Below are positions 53,612 to 61,831 of a stretch of 64,000 nt of DNA, piece by piece (within the stretch, counting starts at the first letter, position 1; each line of letters starts with the position of its first letter). The DNA is from Sphingobacterium sp. R2 (GTDB lineage Bacteria > Bacteroidota > Bacteroidia > Sphingobacteriales > Sphingobacteriaceae). Below the pieces are notes generated by a model. The model was not told where the DNA came from, made no database searches, and saw nothing but the letters and a program-made list of their open reading frames with translations. The DNA lies in assembly GCF_040760075.1 (NCBI RefSeq), contig NZ_CP142884.1:310001-374000 (forward strand). Direction: 5' to 3'. The translations under genes and the position numbers were made by a program.

Positions 53612-54352
53612 ATGATGAGCAACGACGACACTAAAAGAGGATCTGGTATATTAAACAGTCTGAAAAAATTAATTTTTGAAGATGATCAACCCCAGCAAAG
53701 CCAGCGCCCACAAACGCCATCGGCGCCTGCACCAAATACTATTCCAAACACCCCTTATAAGGAACCATCCTATTCTCCTGCTACGCCAACAACTGGCAAA
53801 ACACCTCCTCCAATCCCGATAACGGCCAACGATGGAACTACCGACCTTAAAGAAATGAAATTAAAGGTCTATGCCATTTTGGAAAAACTAAATGAACAAG
53901 GGGTAGACTTTTTTGAGGTATGGAATGCTGCTGCAGCGATGGGAAAAGTGGAGGAAAACACACTCAAAGCGGCTTATACATCACTTAAATTTGTAGACAG
54001 TTCGTTAACTAAGGATAAACTAGTAGCAACTGGCACAAATTATGCTAATAAACTGAAAGAAACCATTGCCAAAGAATCGGAACAAAAACAGGCTGAAAAG
54101 AGAAAGACTGAACAGGACCGAACCATGGAGATTGCAAATCTGAACACTGAAATCAAAACAATAACGGAGAATATCGCCAAATTGCAAGATGACCTACAGA
54201 AAAAACAGCTCGCTTTGGGACAGATTAATGAAAAGTACGCACCCAGAATTAAAGATATTGAACAAAAAATAAACATCGGCAACGCGGCCGTTGATGAGGT
54301 TGTTACCGAAATCAACACTGCACTACGTATGATTAATCAATCGATAACATAA
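53612..54352 (+). CDS. uncharacterised coiled-coil protein, gene 1 of the SPFH-cluster
   Basis: A 246-residue soluble protein I do not recognise. Residues about 27-70 are a Pro/Gln/Thr-rich disordered segment; a short helical domain follows ('LKLKVYAILEKLNEQGVDFFEVWNAAAAMG', near 83-112); and about 145-225 form a long Lys/Glu/Gln coiled coil ('KESEQKQAEKRKTEQDR'). No TM or signal peptide. It starts a three-gene plus-strand group (gap 10 bases to the next gene, then 26), convergent with the zinc-ribbon and SPFH genes. Either of two adjacent ATGs can be the start. Confidence 0.7.
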   Translation: MMSNDDTKRGSGILNSLKKLIFEDDQPQQSQRPQTPSAPAPNTIPNTPYKEPSYSPATPTTGKTPPPIPITANDGTTDLKEMKLKVYAILEKLNEQGVDFFEVWNAAAAMGKVEENTLKAAYTSLKFVDSSLTKDKLVATGTNYANKLKETIAKESEQKQAEKRKTEQDRTMEIANLNTEIKTITENIAKLQDDLQKKQLALGQINEKYAPRIKDIEQKINIGNAAVDEVVTEINTALRMINQSIT

Positions 54353-54362
54353 AAATAAATCA

Positions 54363-55472
54363 ATGGAAAGAAAAGATCAGTATGTTAACATTCCCGCTGA
54401 GATAAAGACGCAACTTCCGATATTTCAAGTATTGGGCGATCATCTGCCTGCACAGCTACAATCTCCAGAAGCAAAAAAGACTGCATCAAAAGTTTTCTTT
54501 TGGGCGCTTTTACTTGGCGGAGCCTTTGCATTTTTCAAATATCTACCGATTATGCTGGAATATGCCGGAAAAAGTATACTTTTTGTGATATTCAGTATTA
54601 TCCTGATTACCTTATTATTGCTAGCGCCAAAGATCATTTCGCTATTGCACCGATTGGGAACCGTCCTACTATTTAAAGGTGAAAAATCCATCATTAGAAA
54701 TAACCCAATAGAAACCTTACAATTGCTGTCAAGAGATGCAAAAGACACGCTGAAACGAGTAAAGGAAAAAATTAGCAATGTCGATGGAGTCCGTATTGAT
54801 ATGATTCAAAGTGGTGAAACAGCACAAAAGACTGCGGAAGAAAAATATACGTATGCCAAACGTTTTACAGCGGAAGCAGCTAATCTCGACGAAAAATCGA
54901 AAGAAGAAGCCAGTAAAAATAACGCAGAAAAAGCAAATGCTTATGCCAGAGATGCTAAGGAAACGCGTACTAAAGCCTTTCTATTGGGAAAAGAAGGAGA
55001 ATCAGAAGAGCAAAATGCGCGTAGCTATGTCCAATATGCCAATCAGTTTGCTAAAGTATTGGAAGTACTCAAAGACAATGAAAGTGCCGCCCGAATTTAT
55101 GTTAGCACCTTAGATAGCAGCATTTCCATCATTTCGAAGAAGCTAGAAGCGACCCAAAAAATGAAGAATGCCACCGACGGCCTTGCTGATGTGTTCAATA
55201 TCAAAGATGGCTGGGCATTTCAAGAGGCCATGAATGCCGCAACAGGTGCCATTAGCCAAAATATAGCCTCTATCCGGTCCAATTTGGATTTCCTGGATCA
55301 AAACAACAACATCACTGTCGGTGGAGCGCCAACGCAGGGTGAATTAGAAGAATTCATCCGCAAAGTAGACGAGCGCAATCTGAAGGTTTTGAATGTAACG
55401 CAGATGACAGACGCTAGCTATGAGCTCAAGCCCGAAGAGAAAGTGGATAAAGGATTTACATTACTTGATTAA
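54363..55472 (+). CDS. uncharacterised two-TM coiled-coil protein, gene 2 of the SPFH-cluster
   Basis: A 369-residue membrane protein. Two adjacent TM helices at about 44-64 and 70-88 are followed by a long helical region (about 120-330) with coiled-coil content, Ala/Lys/Glu-rich ('AEAANLDEKSKEEASKNNAEKANAYARDAKETRTKAFLLG'), and a short C-terminal tail. The helical arm faces the cytoplasm if the short loop is outside. I see no sequence match to PspA or TelA. Close spacing to its neighbours suggests co-expression in a membrane-bound complex. Confidence 0.72.
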   Translation: MERKDQYVNIPAEIKTQLPIFQVLGDHLPAQLQSPEAKKTASKVFFWALLLGGAFAFFKYLPIMLEYAGKSILFVIFSIILITLLLLAPKIISLLHRLGTVLLFKGEKSIIRNNPIETLQLLSRDAKDTLKRVKEKISNVDGVRIDMIQSGETAQKTAEEKYTYAKRFTAEAANLDEKSKEEASKNNAEKANAYARDAKETRTKAFLLGKEGESEEQNARSYVQYANQFAKVLEVLKDNESAARIYVSTLDSSISIISKKLEATQKMKNATDGLADVFNIKDGWAFQEAMNAATGAISQNIASIRSNLDFLDQNNNITVGGAPTQGELEEFIRKVDERNLKVLNVTQMTDASYELKPEEKVDKGFTLLD

Positions 55473-55498
55473 CTATAAAATTATATTACTTCAACATT

Positions 55499-56491
55499 AT
55501 GGAAGAAAAATCAACATGGGCAAGATTAAGATGGCCTATTAAAGCAATTATTATTGCCTTACCTATTTTGGCAATCGGTTACTGGGCAATGCAATCGGGC
55601 AAATTTGATGCTAACCCTACTGTACAAACAGACTCAACCAGTCACAAAAATGCGGATTCAAACCCCTCATCGGGCTCGAAAGACATTCGATCATTCAACT
55701 ATCAACCTGAAAAGCCTGTTGACGGTGAATACAAAGGAGTGGTTGAAGTGGGCGCCTCTGGGTTCAATTCCTTCGTCGTCAATATGGATAAAGAGAATCG
55801 TTGGGAAATCGTTTCCAAAGATTTTGGAAAATCTTTTGCTTATGAAGGATTGGCAAATACCGAAGATATTCGCAAAGGATTAAAAGACTATATCGGCATG
55901 ATGCTGGATAAAGGTGTTAAATCGAAAAATATACATTTCGTCATTAGCTCTGGAGCGCAAAAGGAACCCAAAACAACTATCATTAGCAGCGAACTTAGAA
56001 AAATGGGCTTTGTGGTCAACTTGGTTACAGCAGAGCAAGAAGGAAAGCTTGCATTGAAATCGGTCCTTCCAAAAGCATATGAAGACAATGCATTTGTTGT
56101 TGACATCGGGTCTGGTAATACAAAAATTTCATGGATCGATGGCGATACAAAATCTGTCGAAGCACCCGGCGCAAAGTACTATGAAAAAGATCTCAAAGAT
56201 GATGCTGTCTATGCAGAAGTAAAAAAATTAGGCGAAAAGATTCCGGAAAATAAAAGAGAAGTTTGTTTTATCATCGGTGGCGTTCCATTTGAACTTGCGT
56301 CGCAAACGCGCCAAGGTGAAGAACGTTTTACCGTTTTGAATGCCCCAGCTTCCTACAACACTGATAAAATAAAAACAAAAAGCGGTGTTAACATTTATAA
56401 AGCAATTAAAGATGCGACCAACTGCGATACCTTTGTTTTTGATTGGGACGCCAACTTTACCATTGGATTTCTACTATCGTTAAACAAATAG
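55499..56491 (+). CDS. membrane-anchored Ppx/GppA-like (ASKHA-fold) protein, gene 3 of the SPFH-cluster
   Basis: A 330-residue protein with one N-terminal hydrophobic segment (about 14-30), a Ser/Asn/Asp linker (40-62) and a domain that follows the exopolyphosphatase/GppA pattern: phosphate-1-like 'VVEVGASGFNSFVV' (81-94), 'TAEQEGKLAL' (178-187) matching the conserved E-E-x-x-L segment of that family, and phosphate-2 'VVDIGSGNTKISWIDG' (200-215). Family members hydrolyse polyphosphate or pppGpp. Here the first motif has Val-Gly-Ala in place of the usual Asp-Leu-Gly-Ser-Asn, so activity is uncertain. Basic residues before the TM suggest the domain faces outward, which would be unusual. Confidence 0.68.
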   Translation: MEEKSTWARLRWPIKAIIIALPILAIGYWAMQSGKFDANPTVQTDSTSHKNADSNPSSGSKDIRSFNYQPEKPVDGEYKGVVEVGASGFNSFVVNMDKENRWEIVSKDFGKSFAYEGLANTEDIRKGLKDYIGMMLDKGVKSKNIHFVISSGAQKEPKTTIISSELRKMGFVVNLVTAEQEGKLALKSVLPKAYEDNAFVVDIGSGNTKISWIDGDTKSVEAPGAKYYEKDLKDDAVYAEVKKLGEKIPENKREVCFIIGGVPFELASQTRQGEERFTVLNAPASYNTDKIKTKSGVNIYKAIKDATNCDTFVFDWDANFTIGFLLSLNK

Positions 56492-56508
56492 GCACCTTTT
56501 AGCCTATA

Positions 56509-56547
56509 AAAAAACGCTGTTCTCAAACTAAGAGAACAGCGTTTTTT
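56509..56547 (+). terminator. bidirectional terminator between gene 3 and the zinc-ribbon gene
   Basis: Arms AAAAAACGCTGTTCTC and GAGAACAGCGTTTTTT around a 7-base loop. It closes both halves of the cluster. Confidence 0.92.
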
Positions 56548-56562
56548 ATATAACCTTTTTTG

Positions 56563-57672
56563 TCATCCCATAAAACTCAAGAGATACAAAACAATAATGA
56601 TCGCCAATACCAAAAAAGCGATTTTCCAAAAGCTATAAGGTCGTTGCCCGTACACTTTACCATTAAATGCATTAACCATGATCTGATAACTCTTTCCTTT
56701 GTATTGATAAGCAGATAACCAAACGGGCAAAAGAATATATTTCAATTTAATGGATTTAAAATCACTATCAATGGAATCGATATCCTGCGTATCGCCACCG
56801 ATGTCATTCTCAACCTGTCGCTCGATTTCCCGGTCCATAATCGCTCGGGCAGTTGTTGCCGCTTTCACATGACCTACACTGAAAGTTTCTGCGATAAAAC
56901 CACTCAGATACTGCTCATTGAAAGGTTTTAGATAGCCCAAATTCCACGGCCCGATCTTTTCCGAAAACTTTTCCGGAAGGGAGGTTGATCCAGAAATAAC
57001 AATATCCTTAAATTGGCTATAAATAGTACCTGAAGTTGGATACCAGTTGGTTCGTCTTTCTTCGTACTCTTCTGTTTCGCCATCCGAATTACGCCTCGTC
57101 CTTGTCACATAATAATACTCACCACGCGAGCCGATGTAATCAGAATTCACCTCTGCATCATAGGACCAAAAAGGAATATATACCCCCTTTAAACGGTCAT
57201 TCCTAGCGTTAAAAATCCGCTTAAAGTCATTCGGTGCAAACCATACCTTCCCAGCCCATTGCGTCAATAGCCCAAAAGCACTTTTATAGTCAACACCAAA
57301 AGGAACAACACCATGCGGTTTTACAATACGTTTTTGCTGATGGTCAATGACCAATGGTGATGCACAAAAGGCACACAAATCTGCCGTAACATGAGGATTC
57401 AAACGCGAGTTTGCACCACAGTTGCCGCAATGCACGACCTCAGCTAAATAACTATATCGTTCATCTTCGAGTCCTTCCATCGCGGCTCCAAAGACCTTAT
57501 AATCCGTTGATTCAATACGCCCATTTTCTGGCAACTGATCAGCTATTTCATTTCTGGTTCCACAATAGGAACATTCCAAATAGGAAGTACCGGGCTGATA
57601 AGTCAGAATTGCACCACAGCCCTGACATTTCAATCCTTGCTCTATCTCGGAGGTTTTTTCTTCAAAACTCAT
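56563..57672 (-). CDS. double zinc-ribbon membrane protein, YdjG-like
   Basis: A 369-residue protein with two Cys4 zinc-ribbon motifs: Cys16/19/34/37 ('CQGCGAILTY' to 'CSYCGT') and Cys82/85/100/103 ('CGNCGANSR' to 'CAFCASPL'). A beta-rich central region follows, with 'GVYIPFWSYDAEVNSDYIGSRGEYY', and a C-terminal TM helix lies near 348-366. It resembles TFIIB-type zinc-finger membrane proteins such as Bacillus YdjG, which with YdjH recruits the SPFH protein YdjI to the membrane. The similarity is by architecture and neighbourhood; partners are inferred. It lies 24 bases after the SPFH gene. Confidence 0.8.
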   Translation of the reverse strand: MSFEEKTSEIEQGLKCQGCGAILTYQPGTSYLECSYCGTRNEIADQLPENGRIESTDYKVFGAAMEGLEDERYSYLAEVVHCGNCGANSRLNPHVTADLCAFCASPLVIDHQQKRIVKPHGVVPFGVDYKSAFGLLTQWAGKVWFAPNDFKRIFNARNDRLKGVYIPFWSYDAEVNSDYIGSRGEYYYVTRTRRNSDGETEEYEERRTNWYPTSGTIYSQFKDIVISGSTSLPEKFSEKIGPWNLGYLKPFNEQYLSGFIAETFSVGHVKAATTARAIMDREIERQVENDIGGDTQDIDSIDSDFKSIKLKYILLPVWLSAYQYKGKSYQIMVNAFNGKVYGQRPYSFWKIAFLVLAIIIVLYLLSFMG

Positions 57673-57696
57673 ACAACACAGTCATGCGTTTCTTTC

Positions 57697-58845
57697 CTAA
57701 ACTCCTGGTATCGGAGGCGGAATCTGTGAAAAAAGTCCTTTCAAATCGCTCACCTTATCAGCTTCAATCCAGTTCTCAAGTCCTTCTCTCCAAACGAGGG
57801 TAGCCGTATTTAGCGTGCCATCCTGGACAAGGCTACTCAATTGTTCATGATCAAACGGTCCTTCCTGTTTTCCTTTAATCGCGAGATAATAAGCGACGCT
57901 TTTAGGCAGCGGCGGCGGCCCCGCTGTTGTAGCAGAAGCCCCTGCACCCCCTACTCCAGTTGGATTGTTTCCATCAAAACTATTTTGTTGAAAGACATTT
58001 CCCATTTGACCAACCATTCCCGCTCCCAGTCCCGCACCAAATCCAGCACCTACGATCCCTCCACTAGTTGGGTTCTCAGCAGCTTTCTCCATCGAATTAG
58101 CAGCTTGAAATTGAGCATATGCTCCAAGATTACCAACAACGCCCATGCTACTTCGCTTATCAAGTGCCTTTTCAACTTCCTCTGGGAAAGAAATATTTTC
58201 TATTAAAAACTTCGTTAAACTTAATCCCAACTCATCAAAATCGGCTCCAATTTTCTGCTGTATCAAGGCTGACACTTCATCGTAGTTGGATGCAAGATCC
58301 AATGCAGGAATTTTGGACTCAGCAATAGCATCCATCCCTCTCGATACCGCAATGTTTCGAAGCTGTTCTGTGATATCTTCAACCGTAAATACCGGTGTTG
58401 TTGAAACCAACTGTTTCATGAACACGGTAACATCTTTCACTTGAAAGGAGAAATTACCAAAAGCTCGGAGTCGAATGGGTCCAAATTCAGGATCCCGCAA
58501 CATGATTGGATTTTTTGTACCCCATTTCTGATTAACAAATTGACGAAGATTCACAAAATAAACATCCGCTTTGAAAGGACTGTTGAATCCATACTTCCAC
58601 CCCCTAATGGTAGTCATGATGGGCATGTTTTGGGTTGTCAATTCGTAACGACCGGGTTGAAAGACATCAGCCACCACACCTTCGTTTAAAAATACGGCTG
58701 CCTGTCCTTCCCTCACGGTCAATTGTGCACCCATTTTTATTTCATTCTGATACCTTGGAAATTTCCACACAATTGTATCCGTACTATTATCGACCCATTC
58801 GATAATATCGACAAACTCATTCCTGATTTTATCAAATAATCCCAT
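57697..58845 (-). CDS. SPFH-domain protein with C-terminal GYF_2 domain, YdjI-like
   Basis: A 382-residue protein of the virion-core/SPFH type (YdjI). The SPFH domain covers about 25-215 ('GAQLTVREGQAAVFLNEGVVADVFQPGRYELTTQNMPIMTTIRGWKYG', 'ISFPEEVEKALDKRSSMGVVGNLGAYAQFQAANSMEKAAE'), then comes a Gly/Ala/Asn-rich linker (about 250-310), and a GYF_2-like domain at about 315-375 ('YYLAIKGKQEGPFDHEQLSSLVQDGTLNTATLVWREGLENWIEADKV'). SPFH proteins scaffold membrane microdomains. It is the first gene of the minus pair in the cluster. Confidence 0.85.
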   Translation of the reverse strand: MGLFDKIRNEFVDIIEWVDNSTDTIVWKFPRYQNEIKMGAQLTVREGQAAVFLNEGVVADVFQPGRYELTTQNMPIMTTIRGWKYGFNSPFKADVYFVNLRQFVNQKWGTKNPIMLRDPEFGPIRLRAFGNFSFQVKDVTVFMKQLVSTTPVFTVEDITEQLRNIAVSRGMDAIAESKIPALDLASNYDEVSALIQQKIGADFDELGLSLTKFLIENISFPEEVEKALDKRSSMGVVGNLGAYAQFQAANSMEKAAENPTSGGIVGAGFGAGLGAGMVGQMGNVFQQNSFDGNNPTGVGGAGASATTAGPPPLPKSVAYYLAIKGKQEGPFDHEQLSSLVQDGTLNTATLVWREGLENWIEADKVSDLKGLFSQIPPPIPGV

Positions 58846-58981
58846 AAATTATTCGCTTTAAAATTACTTACACTAAATGTAAACATTTCCTGGCAAACCA
58901 GCAATTTTCATCATCTGGACATAAACTGGGGATATCTAAAAAATTTAGCCTTTTAGACTACTTATCGTAGTTTATTTTTTT

Positions 58982-58989
58982 TACTTTTG
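58982..58989 (+). promoter_or_regulatory. candidate parE promoter -7 element
   Basis: TACTTTTG matches TAnnTTTG, 23 bases before the parE ATG. A -33 TTG is not obvious. Confidence 0.45.
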
Positions 58990-59012
58990 CTAGCTAAGTT
59001 CAACATAAATTT

Positions 59013-60866
59013 ATGAGTACATATAACGAAGACAGCATTAGGTCCCTGGATTGGAAAGAGCATATTCGCCTTCGTCCGGGAATGTACATTGGAAAGTTGG
59101 GGGACGGTTCGGCCTATGATGATGGTATTTATGTTTTATTGAAAGAGGTCGTTGACAACTCCATCGATGAGTTTGTTATGGGAGCTGGTAAAACGATTGA
59201 TATCACGGTAAACGAGAATAAAGTTTCCGTACGCGATTATGGACGTGGTATTCCAATTGGTTCTGTTGTTGATGTTGTTTCTAAAATCAATACAGGTGGT
59301 AAATATGATAGTAAGGCTTTCCAAAAGTCCGTCGGTTTAAATGGGGTCGGTACGAAAGCAGTGAACGCTTTGTCCAGTCAGTTCACCGTACAGTCCTATC
59401 GGCAAAATATTACCCGCATCGCTCAATTCGCTAAGGGAGAATTAGTCAATGATGAACAAAAAGAAACAACGCAACGAAATGGCACAGCGGTAACATTCTA
59501 TCCAGACGACTCCATTTTCCGGAATTATAAATACAGACTAGAATTTGTTGAAAACATGATCTGGAATTATGTGTTCCTGAATTCTGGGCTTACGATTAAT
59601 TTCAATAATCAGAAATTTATTTCCGAGCATGGTCTAAAAGACTTATTGGAACGTAATATTGATGCCGAATCCATGCGCTATCCAATTATTCACCTGCGTG
59701 GTGAAGACATTGAAATTGCCATGACACATGGACAACAATATGGAGAGGAATACTATTCCTTCGTAAACGGACAACATACAACCCAAGGGGGAACACATCA
59801 GGCAGCATTTCGTGAAGCACTCGTCAAAACGATCCGCGAATTCTACAAAAAAGAATTTGACGCATCGGATATTCGGTCTTCAATCATCGGAGCAATCGCC
59901 ATCAAAGTACAAGAACCTGTTTTCGAATCTCAAACTAAAACAAAATTGGGTTCCCAAAGTGTCGGTCCTGAAGGCCCGACTGTAAGAGGCTTCATTAATG
60001 ACTTTGTAAAAAAAGCATTGGATGATTACCTGCATAAAAATCCAGCTACGGCAGATGCCCTTCAGAAACGAATCCTGCAATCCGAACGCGAGCGCAAGGA
60101 CATCGCGGGTATTAAAAAACTGGCCAACGAAAGGGCAAAAAAAGCCTCTCTTCATAATCGTAAACTACGTGACTGTAAAGTGCATTTTAGCGATAAAAAC
60201 GAACGCAACCAAGAAACGACACTGTTTATTACCGAGGGGGATTCTGCTTCTGGTTCGATCACCAAATCACGCGACGTACAGACTCAAGCCGTGTTTAGCC
60301 TAAAAGGAAAGCCGCTTAACTCTTATGGAATGTCCAAAAAGATTGTTTATGAAAACGAAGAATTCAATCTTTTGCAACATGCACTTAATATTGAAGATGG
60401 TCTAGATGGATTACGTTACAACAATATCGTTATCGCTACCGATGCCGACGTTGATGGAATGCACATCCGTTTGCTATTATTAACGTTTTTCTTACAGTTC
60501 TTCCCAGACCTTGTTAAAGCAGGACACGTTTCCATTTTGCAGACGCCCCTTTTCCGTGTCCGCAATAAAAAGGAAACAATTTATTGCTATTCCGACGAAG
60601 AACGGCAAAAAGCAATCGCAAAATTAGGAGCTAAACCCGAAATCACCCGATTCAAAGGTCTTGGTGAAATATCACCTTCCGAGTTTGGTTTATTTATCGG
60701 AAAAGATATCCGCCTTGATCCTGTTATCTTGTCCAAAGACAATAAGATTCAACAGTTATTAGAATATTACATGGGTAAAAACACGCCCGATAGACAAAAA
60801 CATATCGTCGAAAATCTACGTGTTGAAGTTGACCTAGAAGAAGAACTAACAAAAAAAGCGGGTTAA
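59013..60866 (+). CDS. parE: type IIA topoisomerase ATPase subunit (topoisomerase IV ParE)
   Basis: A 617-residue type IIA topoisomerase ATPase subunit. The GHKL ATPase has '[22 protein letters not shown]' (catalytic Glu, Asn), '[11 protein letters not shown]' and '[17 protein letters not shown]'. TOPRIM motifs are '[34 protein letters not shown]' and '[32 protein letters not shown]', and the tail is '[18 protein letters not shown]'. The short length and lack of the GyrB insertion fit ParE of topoisomerase IV in Bacteroidota better than GyrB. parC is not in the window. It ends in a terminator that overlaps its stop codon. Confidence 0.9.
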   Translation: MSTYNEDSIRSLDWKEHIRLRPGMYIGKLGDGSAYDDGIYVLLKEVVDNSIDEFVMGAGKTIDITVNENKVSVRDYGRGIPIGSVVDVVSKINTGGKYDSKAFQKSVGLNGVGTKAVNALSSQFTVQSYRQNITRIAQFAKGELVNDEQKETTQRNGTAVTFYPDDSIFRNYKYRLEFVENMIWNYVFLNSGLTINFNNQKFISEHGLKDLLERNIDAESMRYPIIHLRGEDIEIAMTHGQQYGEEYYSFVNGQHTTQGGTHQAAFREALVKTIREFYKKEFDASDIRSSIIGAIAIKVQEPVFESQTKTKLGSQSVGPEGPTVRGFINDFVKKALDDYLHKNPATADALQKRILQSERERKDIAGIKKLANERAKKASLHNRKLRDCKVHFSDKNERNQETTLFITEGDSASGSITKSRDVQTQAVFSLKGKPLNSYGMSKKIVYENEEFNLLQHALNIEDGLDGLRYNNIVIATDADVDGMHIRLLLLTFFLQFFPDLVKAGHVSILQTPLFRVRNKKETIYCYSDEERQKAIAKLGAKPEITRFKGLGEISPSEFGLFIGKDIRLDPVILSKDNKIQQLLEYYMGKNTPDRQKHIVENLRVEVDLEEELTKKAG

Positions 60867-60883
60867 CATAGCCCGCTTTTTTT
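60851..60883 (+). terminator. intrinsic terminator of parE
   Basis: Arms AAAAAGCGGG and CCCGCTTTTT with a 9-base loop and a T-run; the stop codon lies in the loop. Confidence 0.9.
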
Positions 60884-60905
60884 CAATAACCTACAACCAA
60901 ATTTC

Positions 60906-61748
60906 ATGCACAACCAAACCCTAATTTTGATCCAATGTCAAGACGCCGTTGGACTAGTCGCCAACATCTCAAACACGCTTGCAAAATATCAGCTCAATAT
61001 TGTCACCATGCGCGAATATGTAGATGAAGAAGCCAATAAATTCTTCGTGCGTGTAGTCTGTAACGGTCTAGTAATGGATCAAAAACAGCTTTCCGACTCC
61101 TTGGCTGAGGTCCTTCCTCCCTCTGCTCAAATACAGATCAACCCCAATACCCGAAAAAAGATTGTTGTCTTGGTGACCAAAGAGCATCACTGCCTTGCAG
61201 ACATACTTGTACGACAGCATTTCGAAACTTGGGGAGCCGAAGTGCAGGCTGTCATTGGCAATTATGAATCGCTACGCTCTTTTACAGAAAAATTCGACAT
61301 TCCTTTTCACTGTATCTCACATGAAAACCTGACAAAGGAAACGTTCGAAAAACAACTGATAGCACAAATCCAACAATATCATTTCGATTATATCATTTTA
61401 GCTAAATTCATGCGAATCTTATCACCAGCGTTTGTTGGAACTTTTGAGAATAAATTAGTGAATATCCACCATTCCTTCCTACCGGCATTTATCGGAGCCA
61501 ACCCCTACAAACAGGCACATGCAAGAGGTGTTAAGATTATTGGAGCCACAGCGCATTTCGTGACCGACCAACTTGATGAAGGTCCGATCATCGTCCAGGA
61601 TATACGGCATGTCAACCACACCTACACGGTAAAAGACATGGTTACTGCTGGAAAGGAAATAGAAAAAGCCGTTTTAAGCCGTGCAATTCGCCTGCTTAGC
61701 GAGGATCGTGTCATGCGCAATGACTACAAAACAATTGTATTTGAATAG
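60906..61748 (+). CDS. purU: formyltetrahydrofolate deformylase
   Basis: A 280-residue enzyme that hydrolyses 10-formyl-THF to formate and THF, supplying formate for PurT. The N-terminal ACT domain is 'LILIQCQDAVGLVANISNTLAKYQLNIVTMREYVDEEANKFFVRV', and the formyltransferase-like domain has 'DYIILAKFMRILSPAFVGTFENKLVNIHHSFLPAFIGANPYKQAHARGVKIIGATAHFVTDQLDEGPIIVQD', with the conserved His and Asp of the active site. It is single; the next gene starts 83 bases on. Confidence 0.95.
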   Translation: MHNQTLILIQCQDAVGLVANISNTLAKYQLNIVTMREYVDEEANKFFVRVVCNGLVMDQKQLSDSLAEVLPPSAQIQINPNTRKKIVVLVTKEHHCLADILVRQHFETWGAEVQAVIGNYESLRSFTEKFDIPFHCISHENLTKETFEKQLIAQIQQYHFDYIILAKFMRILSPAFVGTFENKLVNIHHSFLPAFIGANPYKQAHARGVKIIGATAHFVTDQLDEGPIIVQDIRHVNHTYTVKDMVTAGKEIEKAVLSRAIRLLSEDRVMRNDYKTIVFE

Positions 61749-61831
61749 TGATTACAATCATATCCCCATAAAACAATCATTACTTTTTTTTAGCGTTATT
61801 CTTCATTATTTCGTAAAAGAAATATTTAAGA

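Noticed and set aside
54363..55472. PspA/IM30 or TelA identity for the two-TM coiled-coil protein.
   Set aside because: Only the helical composition is similar; none of the family-specific motifs are seen, and PspA has no two-TM N-terminus.
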